The notes beneath the pieces were generated by a model that searched no databases, was not told where the DNA came from, and saw only the letters and a list, made by a program, of their open reading frames with translations. Position numbers and translations under genes: made by a program. From Tubiluchus corallicola (Eukaryota; Priapulida; Priapulimorpha; Priapulimorphida; Tubiluchidae), in assembly GCA_030141605.1 (NCBI GenBank), contig JAQGDQ010000002.1, positions 912,501 to 976,500 of the forward strand: DNA of 64,000 nucleotides, in the 5' to 3' direction. Below are positions 61,835 through 64,000 of this stretch, one piece after another (the stretch's first letter is position 1; each line of letters opens with the position of its first letter).

Positions 61835-63367
61835 CTACAAATCAAAATAAATCTTAGTCACTAGTTTAAAGTAAAGTCAATAAGTCATAAATGATGCCTA
61901 ATCGACACAAAAAGCAAGCCATGTTCAGTTTGGGAATATAAAAAACAGAAATTCTATGTTCTTGCAAGCGTTAACAATTGTGAACATTATACAAATTGTG
62001 ATGGACCTGCCTGCCAGATTCAAAAATGGTAGAAGGTTTTGGAAAAGTAAACGTTAACTACCTAGGAGGTTGTTAACATTTGGAAACCCTGTCAGCAGCA
62101 GCAGAGAGTGCCAATAATCAAAAATGGTTTTTGAAAGTCGTTGACACATGTGACAAACAGATCCCTGTTGTGTGGATAAGAAAATTTTATTTGAGAACAC
62201 AAGTGTTAGTACATTATACAGAATTAAGATGCATTTGAAGGAAGCAGAGGTCGTCTTCCTCCCTTGTCACATTGCATGTTTTGGATTTTTATGCATTTTT
62301 CATATTTGCTACACCATTGATGTTTTGTTAATTTCTCTAGAAGTGGTCTTCATAATTATAAAAGCAAAGAACTAAAAATATTATTGAACATTATTGCTGC
62401 TCTATCTTAGTCTCAGTTTGCCTTTTAACATTGACCTTGTGCTTGTTTTCCCTCGAACGCCGTCTAGCCCTTTGAAAATGTAATAAGACTGCTTGTGAAC
62501 TGGTATAATTACAGCGACAGCTTTTAATAATTACCATGCTCAGTCTCCTCTCTGATTGAATTAAGGGTTAAGACAACATCAACATGTGTTTATCTGCTCC
62601 AAGAATACAGTTCATAGCGTTTAAACCCTTGCGCTTCTTCCGTATTCTATTGTTTGGCCAAGACGGCGACACCTTCTATCCTACACGCATTACTAGCATA
62701 CTTTGCAGACTGACCCACATATCAGCTATGGTCTGTTTGAACCATTCAAGAAACACACCTAACTGTACGAATTCTAGAAAATTCGTGTTCTGGAGAAATC
62801 GTATTTACGCGAAACGAAGAGTCACAAAACTAATAGCAAAACGTCTGTATCACAAATAAAGCAGGAACCTGGTAACTAGTATAAAACAATACTTTTACCT
62901 AAGCACTACGGAGCATATACGTACATGTATATATGTATAAACTAATAAACTGCTATTACGTAATTTAGAAATCTAATTTACCACAAAAAGTTACTAAAAT
63001 AATCAATACTAATCACCACGAAAATCATTTTGGAAGCTTTTTAATCGCAGTGCGAGTAAATATCTTGATTGCAGTCACTTTCTAGACTATAGCACAACTT
63101 GCAAAACGAGTGACAAATTTGGTCTAAAAAATGTCACCAAAAGCTTATGCATGCACAAGGATTATGTAAACTATGTACTCTGTTTTGCTGTAATTTAGCC
63201 GAAGCACACACACTGCGTTTTTCATCAGTTTCATACTTTTATATGGTCACTGTTAAACAACTTTCAGTTTTAAAAATTCTAAAATACACACAATGAAACT
63301 TTTTTAAATTTTAATAAGTTACAATAAGCATGTTATTTCGTAGGAACCAATTCTGCCTTTACGCACA

Positions 63368-63370
<3 letters not shown>

Positions 63371-63408
<38 letters not shown>
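63371..63408. repeat. AT microsatellite
   Basis: Uninterrupted AT dinucleotide run. Confidence 0.95.
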
Positions 63409-63411
<3 letters not shown>

Positions 63412-63570
63412 TAATGTAGAATCAAAATACTGTTATACAGTACCGAATTCTAAATTAACGCTATATAAATTAATAAATTAGCTATATTATATATTAATGT
63501 AGAATCAAAATACTGTTATACAGTACCGAATTCTAAATTAACGCTATATAAATTAATAAATTAGCTATAT
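63405..63570. repeat. Exact 83-bp tandem duplication
   Basis: The unit beginning about TTAATGTAGAATCAAAATAC occurs twice; AATGTAGAATC is at 63413 and 63496, 83 bp apart, and the copies are essentially identical. It directly follows the AT run. Confidence 0.93.
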
Positions 63571-64000
63571 GTAGCAGGTACTGTATTATAAATTGGGGTC
63601 ACAAAATAATACCAAGGCGAAAATTCAAGTTTAAAATTACTGCATGTTTAAAACCTCAACGAAAATTTCAAAAACCGCTGGGTGCAAAACCACATGATTA
63701 TAATTGCAAATCATTGCAAAATATCTAATACCAGTATTTTGCTATTTTTGACATACTCAAAATGATTTTAATAAAAATGAAACCGGCAAGAACAAAAAGA
63801 ATGCTTCCTAACTGAAATAAGAATAATATAAATAGTTGTGTTTCAGTTTGGTGCTGGGGTTAATAACATTAATAATAGAGGGAGTCCACGGCAATTACTG
63901 ACCACAACCCGTTCAATACAGAAGCCGACATAATTGGAATTACAACACTAAACCTGTGTACTGATTATAACTTCCTATTTGACAATTGACAACAAAATAG

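Larger units (their letters stand above)
61835..64000. other. Non-coding sequence at the window end
   Basis: Most likely an intron or the upstream region of the Furrowed-like gene. No signal peptide or further sushi exon was recognised on the minus strand. The plus-strand frame at 62584-62859 has no domain. Contains the AT microsatellite and 83-bp duplication listed separately. Confidence 0.55.

Noticed and set aside
62584-62859. 91-codon plus-strand frame near the window end
   Set aside because: Basic, with no recognisable domain or repeat-element signature; not enough to call a gene.

Overview
The window is eukaryotic, AT-rich, intron-rich and gene-sparse. It holds three protein-coding genes, all built from short exons with GT-AG introns that join in frame. 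The combination of a metazoan PBAF subunit, a Rab GEF and a receptor with sushi, F-type lectin and C-type lectin domains points to a bilaterian invertebrate. The receptor architecture resembles Furrowed of arthropods, which favours a protostome, but the phylum cannot be fixed from this sequence.

Layout: (1) 1-6445 is non-coding, with a GTAC-flanked inverted-repeat transposon relic (681-1654), a probable hAT end and TA/CA microsatellites. (2) 6446-12040 (+) is a Rabin8/GRAB-like Rab guanine exchange factor in six exons; its first intron carries an 807-bp hAT-type element with a perfect 8-bp target duplication. (3) 12041-16763 is the convergent intergenic and 3' UTR region. (4) 16764-47786 (-) is a complete ARID2 (BAF200) gene, 21 coding exons and 1854 residues, from an ARID domain through armadillo-like repeats, an RFX-type domain and a low-complexity exon of about 2.2 kb to a C2H2 pair and the conserved C-terminus. 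An 11.7-kb intron splits the ARID domain. It holds a GC-richer block with a full CRE and an X-box half-site, a GTAC-repeat inverted element, a near-perfect hairpin and retrotransposon relics. (5) 47787-50498 is intergenic and has two CTCF-like sequences. (6) 50499-61834 (-) is the 3' part of a Furrowed-like transmembrane receptor whose 5' exons lie past the window edge or were not found. (7) 61835-64000 is non-coding, with an AT microsatellite beside an exact 83-bp duplication.

The three genes have no evident shared pathway: membrane traffic, chromatin remodelling and cell-surface recognition. The most unusual non-genic material is the set of inverted-repeat elements: a hairpin-flanked element with hammerhead-like motifs in both arms and 81-bp tandem repeats between them, an element whose ends are arrays of a GGTAC-rich unit of about 15 bp, and a pogo-like relic retaining part of a reading frame. 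I found no rRNA, tRNA or CRISPR, and nothing prokaryotic.
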